Source of the DNA: an uncultured Oscillospiraceae bacterium
GTDB taxonomy: Bacteria; Bacillota; Clostridia; Oscillospirales; Oscillospiraceae
NCBI GenBank assembly: GCA_900764755.1
Contig: CAAFPE010000001.1
Coordinates: 17,566 to 81,565, forward strand
Length of the DNA stretch: 64,000 nucleotides
Direction of reading: 5' to 3'
Position 1 is the stretch's first letter, and every line of letters starts with the position of its first letter. The position numbers were made by a program, and so were the translations under genes. This document shows positions 33,695 to 40,938 of the stretch, in pieces. The notes under the pieces were generated by a model. The model was not told the origin of the DNA. It saw nothing but the letters and a program-made list of their open reading frames with translations, and did no database searches.

Positions 33695-34464
33695 GCTTCC
33701 TCCTCTCCGCCGTCGGCAAAGCTCTCTCCGCCCATTTCCGGGTCTGGTACATCCACCGCGCCGGTGGCCCGCATCCGCAGCAGTGCCAAGCGTTCCCGCT
33801 CCAGCTCCATGCGCCGTTCGCTCTCCTCCAGTGCCCGCAGGCTGTCTGCGATCTTCGCAATACGGCCCTGCACCTTGTAAAGCGCCTCCTGCAATTTCAG
33901 CGCCCGGCTAAATGCACTGTCCTTGCTGTACATTCCCATACTCTGCACAGCCCCGTCCTTTTTGTCCTTTCCCCGCCCGCCAGGCACTCTCATGTCCATC
34001 AGGCTGGAGATATATAGGCTATCTTCCGGGGCGCTTTCATACTCGGTGATCTTCGCCAGTATCTTGTGTTCCCGGAATTTCAGGATTTTCATTTCATGCT
34101 CCAGGGCCTCTTTGCTTTTCAACGGCGTTTGCTCCACAAGCTCCCGCTCGCAGTCCGTCAGCATATCAAAAAAGACGGCGCTGTACGCTCCGTCCTTCTC
34201 CGCATTCTTATTCCCGACCGGTGCGCCCGGATGGCTCCCCGCAGCGTTCTGTTTCCCGGCGCTATTCCGGTTCCCCGGCTGGCCGCCCCGCTTTCTTTTG
34301 GGCAGCGCCTCGTCCCACTTGTCCGCCGCTTTCCAGTTACGCAGCGTTTGATAGCCCACGCCTTGCTCTTTTGCCAGCTCCCGCAGGCTTACTTCCTCGC
34401 CCCTCGCTTTTCGGGCGATGTATTCAGCCTTGGCGGTGTCGCGCTTTTCGCTCCGCTTCGGCAT
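33691..34464 (-). CDS. PBSX/XtmA-like terminase small subunit
   Basis: 257 residues. The first 50 residues form the HTH of the XtmA/YqaS type (SLRELAKEQGVGYQTLRNWK), followed by the signature GAPVGNKNAEKDGAYS and a long helical region with a coiled coil (about 200-235). It starts the late operon with GGAGGTG upstream and overlaps the Nu1-like gene by 4 nt. Either this or the Nu1-like protein could be the true TerS. Confidence 0.8.
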   Translation of the reverse strand: MPKRSEKRDTAKAEYIARKARGEEVSLRELAKEQGVGYQTLRNWKAADKWDEALPKRKRGGQPGNRNSAGKQNAAGSHPGAPVGNKNAEKDGAYSAVFFDMLTDCERELVEQTPLKSKEALEHEMKILKFREHKILAKITEYESAPEDSLYISSLMDMRVPGGRGKDKKDGAVQSMGMYSKDSAFSRALKLQEALYKVQGRIAKIADSLRALEESERRMELERERLALLRMRATGAVDVPDPEMGGESFADGGEEEA

Positions 34465-34503
34465 TTCACACCTCCAAATGATCGTGCGCCCCGGCGCAGC
34501 CTA

Positions 34504-34531
34504 CAAAAATACCCCGCGTAGGTACGCAGGG
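34504..34531 (-). terminator. terminator upstream of the late operon
   Basis: On the minus strand, a 9-bp stem CCCTGCGTA/TACGCGGGG with one T-G pair (34523-34531 with 34512-34520) is followed by TATTTTTG. It insulates the packaging genes from the DUF4236/repressor promoter. A late-gene regulator could act here by antitermination. Confidence 0.75.
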
Positions 34532-34561
34532 CTTCGGCTTGCGCAGGGCGCATTCAACGGC

Positions 34562-34591
34562 AAAGCCCGCAGCGTTTCCGCCACGGGCTTT
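34562..34591 (-). terminator. hairpin after the DUF4236 gene
   Basis: A perfect 8-bp stem AAAGCCCG/CGGGCTTT (34562-34569 with 34584-34591) with a 14-nt loop, 42 nt beyond the DUF4236 stop. The T run is short, so it may be weak or bidirectional. Confidence 0.5.
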
Positions 34592-34633
34592 ATTGCACAC
34601 TATGATATTAACACAGAAAACCTGCGAAAGTTG

Positions 34634-35263
34634 CTAACTCCCTAAAATATTTTCCGCACGACCACTTCTATTTTTGAGCTTCATGTTATGCCGTGCATTT
34701 TCCTCTGCTATGGTTTCTGCCTTGATGATGCTCCACACGCATCTCCCCACCCGAAATAGGATAAGCCCATAAATGGCATAGCGCACAATTACCCAATTAT
34801 AGAAAATCCACCCCAGGAACCCAAGCCCCAGTGCGCTCATTATTCCTCCAACGATAGCATCCATTCTCACGGCACCGGATGTCTCTGGTCTGCAAGGTTC
34901 TTGAGCCTGCGTTTTCTCTTTTCGCGTATTTCCCCCAATCGGTGCCATTTTGGCATCTAGGGCCGCGTCCAGTTCTTCTTCGGCTTGCAGCAGTTCCAGT
35001 GCATCTTCCAGCTCCCGCACATCATTCAGCAGTCTCCTTTGTTCTGCCGTCCCGTTGTTGACGCGCCGCTTTTTCTGCCCGCCCACCTTCTTTCTGTATG
35101 ATAGCCCAGTACCATACGCCGATGCCCGAATGTGCGCGCCTGTTGATGGGCTTATCGTAAATCCAGCGTGTTTCCCTCCAAAGCTCATGCTGGCGCTTTT
35201 CTTGTTAAAATTAAATTTAACCCCCGGTGCAATCTTAATCGTCTTATGGAAGCGGAACGGCAT
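34634..35263 (-). CDS. DUF4236-type membrane protein, possible lysogenic-conversion gene
   Basis: 209 residues. The N-terminal 55 residues match DUF4236 (FRFHKTIKIAPGVKFNFNKK, SFGGKHAGFTISP, GTGLSYRKK). A coiled-coil-like segment follows (LLNDVRELEDALELLQAEEE), then one or two membrane helices at about 140-175. It lies divergent from the repressor, under a promoter flanked by operator repeats, so it is probably expressed in the lysogen. ATG 35261-35263 is chosen because the ATG six codons upstream has no ribosome site. Superfamily role is unknown. Confidence 0.75.
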   Translation of the reverse strand: MPFRFHKTIKIAPGVKFNFNKKSASMSFGGKHAGFTISPSTGAHIRASAYGTGLSYRKKVGGQKKRRVNNGTAEQRRLLNDVRELEDALELLQAEEELDAALDAKMAPIGGNTRKEKTQAQEPCRPETSGAVRMDAIVGGIMSALGLGFLGWIFYNWVIVRYAIYGLILFRVGRCVWSIIKAETIAEENARHNMKLKNRSGRAENILGS

Positions 35264-35294
35264 ACACCCACGCCCTTTCATAAAATAAATTCAA

Positions 35295-35365
35295 TGTTTA
35301 ATCATCTTTTTTATAAGCATATCGCAACAAGGTGGTATCGTCAATATGCGAAAGATGATTAAACA
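35295..35365. promoter_or_regulatory. repressor operator pair with an enclosed leftward promoter
   Basis: TGTTTAATCATCTTT (35295-35309) and its exact complement AAAGATGATTAAACA (35351-35365) form a 15-bp inverted repeat. Between them on the minus strand lies TTGACG (35339-35344), a 17-nt spacer and TATGCT (35316-35321). Each arm is 6 nt from its promoter box. This is the expected target of the XRE protein encoded just downstream. Confidence 0.7.
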
Positions 35366-35386
35366 CATCAGAAAGGTGGTGGCAGT

Positions 35387-35638
35387 GTGCGGCTCTATAC
35401 CCTCGATGGGAAGAAGTGCAATATATCTGGAGAGCGAATAAGACAATGGCGGCTGAACGCTGGCCTCACGCAAGAGGAGCTTGCAATTAAAATGCAGCTC
35501 AGTGGTTTGCAGATGGGTCAAATGGCGATCAGCCGCATAGAGACCGGTAAGCGGTTGGTTGCCGACTTTGAATTGAAGATATTTGCTCACGCCCTTGGTG
35601 TTACAATGGAATGGCTTACCGCTGAAAACGAAAAATGA
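35387..35638 (+). CDS. XRE-family phage repressor
   Basis: 83 residues with a complete HTH_3 domain at about 15-70 (RIRQWRLNAGLTQEELAIKM, AISRIETGKRLVADFELKIF). It starts with GTG 35387-35389 after AAAGGTGG. Small size and lack of a dimerisation domain resemble cI/Cro-like regulators of Firmicutes phages. It is divergent from the DUF4236 gene across the operator pair and has its own terminator, which fits the lysogeny repressor. Whether it acts as cI or Cro is not decidable. Confidence 0.82.
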   Translation: MRLYTLDGKKCNISGERIRQWRLNAGLTQEELAIKMQLSGLQMGQMAISRIETGKRLVADFELKIFAHALGVTMEWLTAENEK

Positions 35639-35671
35639 AGCGCCGTGCTTTTGCATGGCGCTTCATTTTTT
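35637..35671 (+). terminator. terminator of the repressor gene
   Basis: An 8-bp stem GAAGCGCC/GGCGCTTC (35637-35644 with 35657-35664) is followed by ATTTTTT. The stop codon TGA overlaps the start of the stem. Confidence 0.9.
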
Positions 35672-36538
35672 ATTCTCACTCTTGCCCCAGATGGCTCCTT
35701 GTCGCATTTTTGACCCCCTAACTATTTCCCGGCCCGGCCCCGGGGAAGCGATTTTTTGACCCCTTACCTAAAAAAATTTTGCGCTTCCGAACCCGCAAGG
35801 CTTGGCCTGCGGCCCAGCAGTACCTTTCGCGGGCGCGGGCGTTCCGACTTCGCGCGGGTGGGCGAGGGCGCGGGCGCGTTTGGTGTGATCTTCGGCCTGG
35901 CCGCTGGCGTTGGCTCTGGCCTTGGTTGCCCGTTCTGCTCCCGCTGGTGGTGGGCTGTCCCTGCCTGGTGCGGTGGTTGCTGTCCGGTCTCCCGGCTGGT
36001 GGCTCCCGATTGCTGTTCCCGCTGTCCCTCTGCCTGCTGGCGGCTTGCACTGCCCCCGGGCCTGCATGAGTACGCCCCACCGCCCGCGCCCGCATAGGCC
36101 GCAGCCACCACGGCGACGATCTGCCGCCCACGGTTCCGGCTCACACCATGCCACCCCCGGCCCGATCTGCCGCCGCCGTCTCCCGCTGATCTGCCGCCCG
36201 TCCTGCCCCGGTTCCTGCCCGCCGCCGTTCTGCCGCCGATCATGTCCAGCCGCCCGGCGGAGGGTTTTATGCGCCCGGTCTGGTATCTTGATAGCCTGGA
36301 TATATACGCCCCCTATAATCCCCCAAACACAGCATTTTCCACAAAAAACCACCCCGGAAATTTGTGCAAAAAAACTTCCCCAGTCCCCCCTAAAGGGGGA
36401 CGGGGGAACGGTTTTGGCCCTATTGACGGCCCGAAAAAATGCCGCTATCATCCGAGGCAAGCGGAGGCCACACGGCCCGCCGCCCAGCGAACCGCCCAGG
36501 GCCACCACGGCCCAGGCGACCAGAAAGGGGAGGTGAAC
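35672..36538. other. about 870 bp without a convincing gene
   Basis: This stretch is very GC-rich from 35770 to 36240 and several overlapping frames stay open by composition. The least implausible is on the minus strand, 36243-35764: 159 codons, a possible hydrophobic segment at about 42-60 and a proline/glutamine/arginine-rich tail, but no ribosome site. The 36290-36440 part is AT-richer, with a TATAAT at 36314-36319 lacking a well-placed -35 and a GTCCCCC/GGGGGAC hairpin near 36390. I would treat it as non-coding regulatory DNA. Confidence 0.4.
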
Positions 36539-36676
36539 ATGACCACGCCAACAGCAAGCGAATTGCTTGTACAGCAGGCACGGGAGGCCGAACGGCTCCG
36601 GCTCTTGCTACTCGCCAGCGAGTGCAAAGACCTTGACGAGTTCCGCCAGCGGCTCCGCGATCTGCTGAACAAGTAA
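36539..36676 (+). CDS. short helical phage protein, first gene of the rightward region
   Basis: 45 residues, entirely helical in appearance with a leucine-rich core (LVQQAREAERLRLLLLASEC). ATG 36539-36541 follows AAAGGGGAGG at good spacing, which is the main reason to accept it. No family recognised. Confidence 0.6.
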   Translation: MTTPTASELLVQQAREAERLRLLLLASECKDLDEFRQRLRDLLNK

Positions 36677-36713
36677 AGCGCCGGGCCACCCCACCAAGGC
36701 ACGGCCCGACGCT
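36677..36713 (+). terminator. GC-rich hairpin after the short gene
   Basis: AGCG-C-CGGGCC (36677-36687) pairs with GGCCCG-A-CGCT (36703-36713), leaving one C-A mismatch. There is no T run, so it may be a rho-dependent site or an RNA-stabilising hairpin. Confidence 0.45.
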
Positions 36714-36867
36714 CTCAACCACGGCACGGGCTGCGAGTTCGCCGCCGCCCTGCCGCTTGTATTCTACCACCGCCGCCGGGGAAAATCAACGCCCCGGCGG
36801 GGCGGTTCAAAAAAATTTCCCCCGTAGGGGGAACCCCCAGTCCCCGAAAAAAATTGCGAAAAAGTGC

Positions 36868-36897
36868 TTGACAAAACGACACGCAACAGTGTATGCT
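36868..36897 (+). promoter_or_regulatory. early promoter
   Basis: TTGACA (36868-36873), an 18-nt spacer and TATGCT (36892-36897), about 60 nt before the first long early gene. A 17-bp direct repeat overlaps it: one copy fills the spacer and the other lies 10-27 nt after the -10 box, so a protein bound there should block transcription. Confidence 0.75.
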
Positions 36898-36924
36898 GAA
36901 AGTACAGAACGACACGCAACAGTG
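36875..36924 (+). repeat. two copies of a 17-bp operator-like direct repeat in the early promoter
   Basis: AACGACACGCAACAGTG occurs at 36875-36891 and again at 36908-36924, 33 bp apart start to start (three helical turns). The inner 13 bases recur upstream of the IS30-like transposase (5490-5502). Confidence 0.8.
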
Positions 36925-36956
36925 AACAGGCCAACGAGCCGGAAAGGAAAAACACC

Positions 36957-37370
36957 ATGACAAACAACGAGATCATCTTTGAGACCGTCCGCGCCAACTT
37001 TACCCCCGCCCAGCTTGCCGAGCTGGTCGCCGCCACCTACACCGCCGAGCAGATCGCCGCCCGCCGGGCGGGCGTGAAGATCACCGTTGCCGAGGGCAGC
37101 GACGAGACCCCCGACGCCGTGTTTCATGCCATGCTGGCCGCTGACACTTTCCACACTTTCGCGGAGTGGAAGCGCATGGGGTACAGCGTGAAAAAGGGCC
37201 AGCACGCCGCCCTGGTGTGCAACCTCTGGAAGTACACCGACAAGCCCGGCAAGGCCGCCAAGGAAGCCGCCGCCGCTGCCGGGCAGGACGCCCCCGAGAC
37301 CGACCCCCATTTCTATATGGCGAAGTCCCACCTGTTCAACGCCTTGCAGGTTGAAAAATCCAAGCGCTGA
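36957..37370 (+). CDS. ArdC N-terminal-like early protein
   Basis: 137 residues. The segment DTFHTFAEWKRMGYSVKKGQ followed by LVCNLWKYTDKP resembles the single-stranded-DNA-binding N-terminal domain of ArdC-type antirestriction proteins; the rest is alanine-rich. It could protect incoming DNA or act in replication. The match is to part of that domain only. Ribosome site GGAAAGGA before ATG 36957. Confidence 0.55.
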   Translation: MTNNEIIFETVRANFTPAQLAELVAATYTAEQIAARRAGVKITVAEGSDETPDAVFHAMLAADTFHTFAEWKRMGYSVKKGQHAALVCNLWKYTDKPGKAAKEAAAAAGQDAPETDPHFYMAKSHLFNALQVEKSKR

Positions 37371-37378
37371 CCCAGCCG

Positions 37379-37423
37379 CCGGACACCTTAGCGGGCCGCA
37401 CCGGACAAAGCGACCCGACCCCA
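37379..37423 (+). repeat. structured intergenic repeat, copy 1
   Basis: A 45-nt element starting CCGGACACCTTAG, 9 nt after the stop codon of the preceding gene. CGGGCCGC and GCGACCCG can pair across a 10-nt loop with one C-A mismatch. Copies 2-4 are at 38369, 39213 and 40848. Confidence 0.8.
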
Positions 37424-37475
37424 GCCCGACACCGGGCCACACAAGAAAAAAATAGATGATCTGGAGGTTATCAGC

Positions 37476-38360
37476 ATGAAAAAGTACATGGGCAACTACA
37501 CCAACGAGGCCGCAAAGGCCCTGAAAGGCTCCGAGCGCATTATCTGCCGCGTGACCGACGACGGCGCGATCTATGTTACAAACGGCTTTATCGCCTACAA
37601 GATGACCCCCCCGGAGTATGCCGCCATCGTCCAGCCCGTGACCTGCTGCGAGGCCGGTAACTACACCATGCAGAACGGCGAAAAGGCCGCGGATAACGGC
37701 TTTGATCTGGTCAAGCTGTTTAACGAGACCGTGGAGCAGACCGCCAACGCCCCCGCCCTGGAGCGCTGCCCCCTGACCCTCCAGGCAGGCAAGGCCCCTG
37801 CCGCCAGCTACTACAACCCCGCCGCCGGTGTGGCGTCGTTCTACAACGCAAAATTTATTGCGGCGCTCACCCCCTCCGCAACGCTCCGGGCCACCGGCGC
37901 GATCTCCGCCGCCGTTGCCTATGTGGGCGGCGAACCCCTGGCCCTGGTTCTGCCGATCAAACCCGAACCCAAGGCCGCCCGGGCCGTCAAGGCATACTTT
38001 GCCGAGTGTGACAACGGCGCCACCGCCGAGGCCGACAAACTCCGCGCCGAGCTGGCCCAGGCACAAGACGAGCTTTCCGCTGTGCGCGGCGATCTTTACC
38101 GGGCCACTAACAAAATCGCCGAGCTGGAAGCCCAGCAGGCCGCGCCCGCCGCCGAGCAGCCCGAACCCAAAACCGCCGCCGAACTGATTGCCGCCCGCTT
38201 TGCCGATCTGGCAGGCGTCACCGCCACCATCAAGGGCGCACAGACCGCCGCGCCGGTGGTGTGGCTGGCCGGAGACACCGAGCGCCACGCCGACGCGATC
38301 AAGGCCGCCGGGGCCAAGTGGAGCAGCAAAAAATCCGCCTATTATGTCCGCGTCGCCTGA
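37476..38360 (+). CDS. early protein with coiled coil and LPD-like C-terminus
   Basis: 294 residues. A beta-rich N-terminal half (ERIICRVTDDGAIYVTNGFI, GAISAAVAYVGGEPLALVLP) is followed by a coiled coil at about 185-225 (ADKLRAELAQAQDELSAV) and a C-terminal unit with HADAIKAAGAKWSSKKSAYY, a pattern seen at the end of many polyvalent phage and plasmid proteins. GGAGG precedes ATG 37476. Function unknown; a DNA-processing or antirestriction role is only a guess. Confidence 0.7.
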   Translation: MKKYMGNYTNEAAKALKGSERIICRVTDDGAIYVTNGFIAYKMTPPEYAAIVQPVTCCEAGNYTMQNGEKAADNGFDLVKLFNETVEQTANAPALERCPLTLQAGKAPAASYYNPAAGVASFYNAKFIAALTPSATLRATGAISAAVAYVGGEPLALVLPIKPEPKAARAVKAYFAECDNGATAEADKLRAELAQAQDELSAVRGDLYRATNKIAELEAQQAAPAAEQPEPKTAAELIAARFADLAGVTATIKGAQTAAPVVWLAGDTERHADAIKAAGAKWSSKKSAYYVRVA

Positions 38361-38368
38361 CACGGACC

Positions 38369-38413
38369 CCGGACACCTTAGCGGGCCGCACCGGACAAAG
38401 CGACCCGACCCCA
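38369..38413 (+). repeat. structured intergenic repeat, copy 2
   Basis: 45 nt, identical to copy 1 and also 9 nt after a stop codon. It is followed by a second shared block (about 38417-38451, containing CCGCCCAGGGTAAAGGG) that also follows copy 4 and supplies the ribosome site of the next gene. Confidence 0.8.
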
Positions 38414-38455
38414 TGTAAAACCCGCCGCCCAGGGTAAAGGGCAGAAAGGCCAAAA

Positions 38456-38722
38456 ATGAATATGAGATTGACCGATTGGAACGCCTCTCTTGCACACGCC
38501 GCTGAGCTGGTAGACAAGTTGAACCAAAACGGTTGCAACGCCCGCGCCATTTCCTACTCCATGTACGATGGGCGCAAAGGTATCGCAATCCAGCTTTTCG
38601 ATCGGGAAAACAATTTTTCTACCGAGTTCAAAACCGGCATTTTCTCCACATTCGGAGATATGAAAAACGCCCTCAACGCCTGCTATCATCGCGCTATGTC
38701 TGCCCAGTTCGGTAGAGTATAA
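38456..38722 (+). CDS. hypothetical early phage protein
   Basis: 88 residues, mixed alpha-beta (LAHAAELVDKLNQNGCNARA, KGIAIQLFDRENNFSTEF). ATG 38456 follows AGAAAGG. Not recognised. It lies just behind repeat copy 2. Confidence 0.6.
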   Translation: MNMRLTDWNASLAHAAELVDKLNQNGCNARAISYSMYDGRKGIAIQLFDRENNFSTEFKTGIFSTFGDMKNALNACYHRAMSAQFGRV

Positions 38723-38759
38723 GCCACCCACCAAAGCACAAAACGAGGAGGTTTTCACC

Positions 38760-39203
38760 ATGGCAGCAATCGAGCGCAAAATCAACGGCACTTTTGCCCC
38801 CGTCCCCGGCGGCTACGCCCAGCAGATCAACGAGCAGACAACGCTTTTTGTCCCGGAGTTTACAGTTGCCCGCTACGACACCGAAACCGGTGAGCTTTTC
38901 GGCCACGCTCCCGACTATGAAGCACTGGAGGCGGCAAAGTCCCCCGCCGTTCACGCAGACAAACCCGGCGAATATTCCTATTGCTACGAAATGGAAAAGG
39001 CCCCGACAGGCTGCGACTTCTCCGCCAGTCTTTCATACTACGGCAAGCATTATTATCTCCGTCCGCTCCGCGACGATCTCCCGCAGCTCCGCGGGCGCGG
39101 TATATCCTACGACGAGCAGCGCAGCACATACACCGTCACCCGCCGCGCCTATGACAAGCTCAAAGAGCAGTACCGCATGAGCTTTGAAACCTGTCTTGAC
39201 TGA
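38760..39203 (+). CDS. hypothetical early phage protein
   Basis: 147 residues with a GGYAQQINEQTTLFVPEF start and a tyrosine-rich middle (SLSYYGKHYYLRPLRDD). GAGGAGG precedes ATG 38760. No family recognised; repeat copy 3 follows 9 nt after its stop. Confidence 0.65.
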   Translation: MAAIERKINGTFAPVPGGYAQQINEQTTLFVPEFTVARYDTETGELFGHAPDYEALEAAKSPAVHADKPGEYSYCYEMEKAPTGCDFSASLSYYGKHYYLRPLRDDLPQLRGRGISYDEQRSTYTVTRRAYDKLKEQYRMSFETCLD

Positions 39204-39212
39204 CCACAACCC

Positions 39213-39257
39213 CCGGACACCTTCGCGGGCCGCACCGGACAAAGCGACCCGGCCCCA
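39213..39257 (+). repeat. structured intergenic repeat, copy 3
   Basis: 45 nt with three substitutions or fewer against copies 1 and 2 (TTAG to TTCG; CCGACC to CCGGCC). Neither change breaks the CGGGCCGC/GCGACCCG stem. Confidence 0.8.
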
Positions 39258-39300
39258 GGCCACAAGGCCAAACCACAAACCCCAAAAAGGAGCTGATACC

Positions 39301-39462
39301 ATGCGCAAAGAGCCGTTCCCCATCAAAAATATTCTGGATAGTCTGCGCGAGGATGTCCAGAACGGCACGATCACCCTTTCCCAAGCCGCCGAGGAGCTTC
39401 ACCGTGCCGGATGGTCAAACTACATCGACGAGGACACCGCCCGGCGGCTTCTAAAACTGTAA
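39301..39462 (+). CDS. small early protein
   Basis: 53 residues, helical, with IKNILDSLREDVQNGTITLS and AAEELHRAGWSNYIDEDTA, which looks like a small DNA-binding or adaptor helix bundle. ATG 39301 follows AAAAGGAG. Not recognised. Confidence 0.6.
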   Translation: MRKEPFPIKNILDSLREDVQNGTITLSQAAEELHRAGWSNYIDEDTARRLLKL

Positions 39463-39572
39463 GCCCGCAAGGCCGACGCAAACGCGCCGCCGGTGCAAGC
39501 CCGGCCTCGCTCCCACCAGGGCGGGGGCGCTCATGGGCCAAAACCCAAATCCAAAACAGGGAGGTTTCCACC

Positions 39573-39779
39573 ATGCCGCAACCCAAAATCTATGCCGCAG
39601 TCCTGAACCACTTCGGCAGCCTGTCCGACCTTGCCGCCACGCTTGGGGCGACGGTTGTTGGCGAGACCCTTTGCTTCTCCGGCCCGACTGGTCAGGCGGT
39701 TTCCGATCTCATGGAGCAGCACGGGCTTGATTACAACTATTCCGGCACCCCGGAGGCGGCCAAGGAAGCCGACCAATAA
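39573..39779 (+). CDS. small early protein
   Basis: 68 residues (KIYAAVLNHFGSLSDLAATL, then LDYNYSGTPEAAKEADQ). GGGAGG precedes ATG 39573. No family recognised. Confidence 0.6.
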   Translation: MPQPKIYAAVLNHFGSLSDLAATLGATVVGETLCFSGPTGQAVSDLMEQHGLDYNYSGTPEAAKEADQ

Positions 39780-39810
39780 CCCCACCACCCAAAACCAAGG
39801 AGGAAAAGCC

Positions 39811-40815
39811 ATGTACGAACAGCAAAGCCTATTGACCGCCGATCTGGACGAGATCATTGACGCCACCGGCCACAACGACGCACAGCCCCAGGAGCAAGCC
39901 CAGGAAGCCCCCGCCGTCAAATATTACCCCATCGACGAGGAGACGGCCCGCCGGGCGCACGAGATGATGTCCATGCGAGACTACCCCGCAGGCCGCGCCA
40001 CAAACGAATACCGGGCCAGCGTGGACAAAGCCGCCGCCCTGGTTGATCGCTGCAAGGCCGCCACAAGTCCCTACTACCACGGCAAGCTGGACGCCCTACT
40101 TGACCGCTACGCCCGCCGCCTCGCCCAGTGGACGAACGACTACAACTGCAACGGCGCAAGCTGTCCCAGTATCCTTGTTTCCGGCGGCTCCAACTTCCCA
40201 GTGAAGAAAAAGCAGCGCCAGAACGCCCGCGAGGACAGCTTGTGGCAGGAGTACAAAGAGATCGAGGCCATCTTACACAAAATCAAAACCGTCGGCTCCG
40301 GCCCCGTCGATCTGGCCGACCCCCACGCCCGTGAAATGCTCGCCGATCAGCTCCAGCAGTTACAAAACAGGTTGGACACCGGCAAGGCCATGAACGCCTA
40401 CTACCGCAAGCACAAGACCTTGAAGGGCTTCCCTGGTATGAGCGATGAAACCGCCGCCCAAAATGACGCCGCCATCCAAAGCGCCTATTCCTGGGCGCAA
40501 AAGCCCATGCCCGACTATGAGCTTTCCAGCCTGCGGGGCAAGATCAAGCGGGTGGAGGCCCGCCTTGCCGAGCTGGACGCCCGTACCGCCCAGCAGGCAC
40601 AGCCCGCCGAAAACACCAAATTTGACGGCGGCGAGATCGTCCGCAACCTGGAGGCCGACCGGCTCCAAATCCTCTTTGACGAAAAGCCCGACGAGGAGAC
40701 CCGCGCCGCACTCAAATCCAACGGCTTCCGCTGGTCTCCCCGATACAGCGCATGGCAGCGGCAGTTGACACCCAACGCAGAGCAGGCCGCCCGCCGCGCC
40801 CTTGGCCTTGATTGA
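39811..40815 (+). CDS. large early protein with LPD-like C-terminus
   Basis: 334 residues. The N-terminal part is acidic. The middle shows YYHGKLDALLDRYARRLAQW and NGASCPSILVSGGSNFPVKK with a helical EYKEIEAILHKIKTV. The C-terminus has ETRAALKSNGFRWSPRYSAW and ends NAEQAARRALGL, a unit common in large phage and plasmid proteins. The same kind of ending is seen in the 294-residue protein at 37476. AAGGAGG precedes ATG 39811. Function not known. Confidence 0.75.
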   Translation: MYEQQSLLTADLDEIIDATGHNDAQPQEQAQEAPAVKYYPIDEETARRAHEMMSMRDYPAGRATNEYRASVDKAAALVDRCKAATSPYYHGKLDALLDRYARRLAQWTNDYNCNGASCPSILVSGGSNFPVKKKQRQNAREDSLWQEYKEIEAILHKIKTVGSGPVDLADPHAREMLADQLQQLQNRLDTGKAMNAYYRKHKTLKGFPGMSDETAAQNDAAIQSAYSWAQKPMPDYELSSLRGKIKRVEARLAELDARTAQQAQPAENTKFDGGEIVRNLEADRLQILFDEKPDEETRAALKSNGFRWSPRYSAWQRQLTPNAEQAARRALGLD

Positions 40816-40819
40816 CAAC

Positions 40820-40843
40820 CATTTTCGTGACCCCACGAAAATG
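40820..40843 (+). terminator. perfect 10-bp hairpin
   Basis: CATTTTCGTG (40820-40829) and CACGAAAATG (40834-40843) with a 4-nt loop, between the 334-residue gene and repeat copy 4. No T run follows, so termination is doubtful. Confidence 0.45.
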
Positions 40844-40847
40844 ATAC

Positions 40848-40894
40848 CCGGACACCTTGGAGCCGCCGCACCGGCACAAAGCGACGGCACCCCA
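40848..40894 (+). repeat. structured intergenic repeat, copy 4 (compensatory changes)
   Basis: 47 nt. The arms are GCCGCCGC and GCGACGGC instead of CGGGCCGC and GCGACCCG: three base pairs are replaced on both sides and pairing is kept, and the same C-A mismatch remains. A second block shared with copy 2 follows at about 40898-40932. Confidence 0.8.
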
Positions 40895-40938
40895 TACAAA
40901 ACCCGCCGCCCAGGGTAAAGGGCAGAAAGGCCGCAAAT

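Noticed and set aside
36807..38588. 593-codon frame on the minus strand across the early genes
   Set aside because: Glycine-rich antisense shadow of early genes that have good ribosome sites on the plus strand.
37379..40894. CRISPR array made of the four repeats
   Set aside because: Copies are about 1 kb apart with whole genes between them, so this is not a CRISPR; no cas genes are present.
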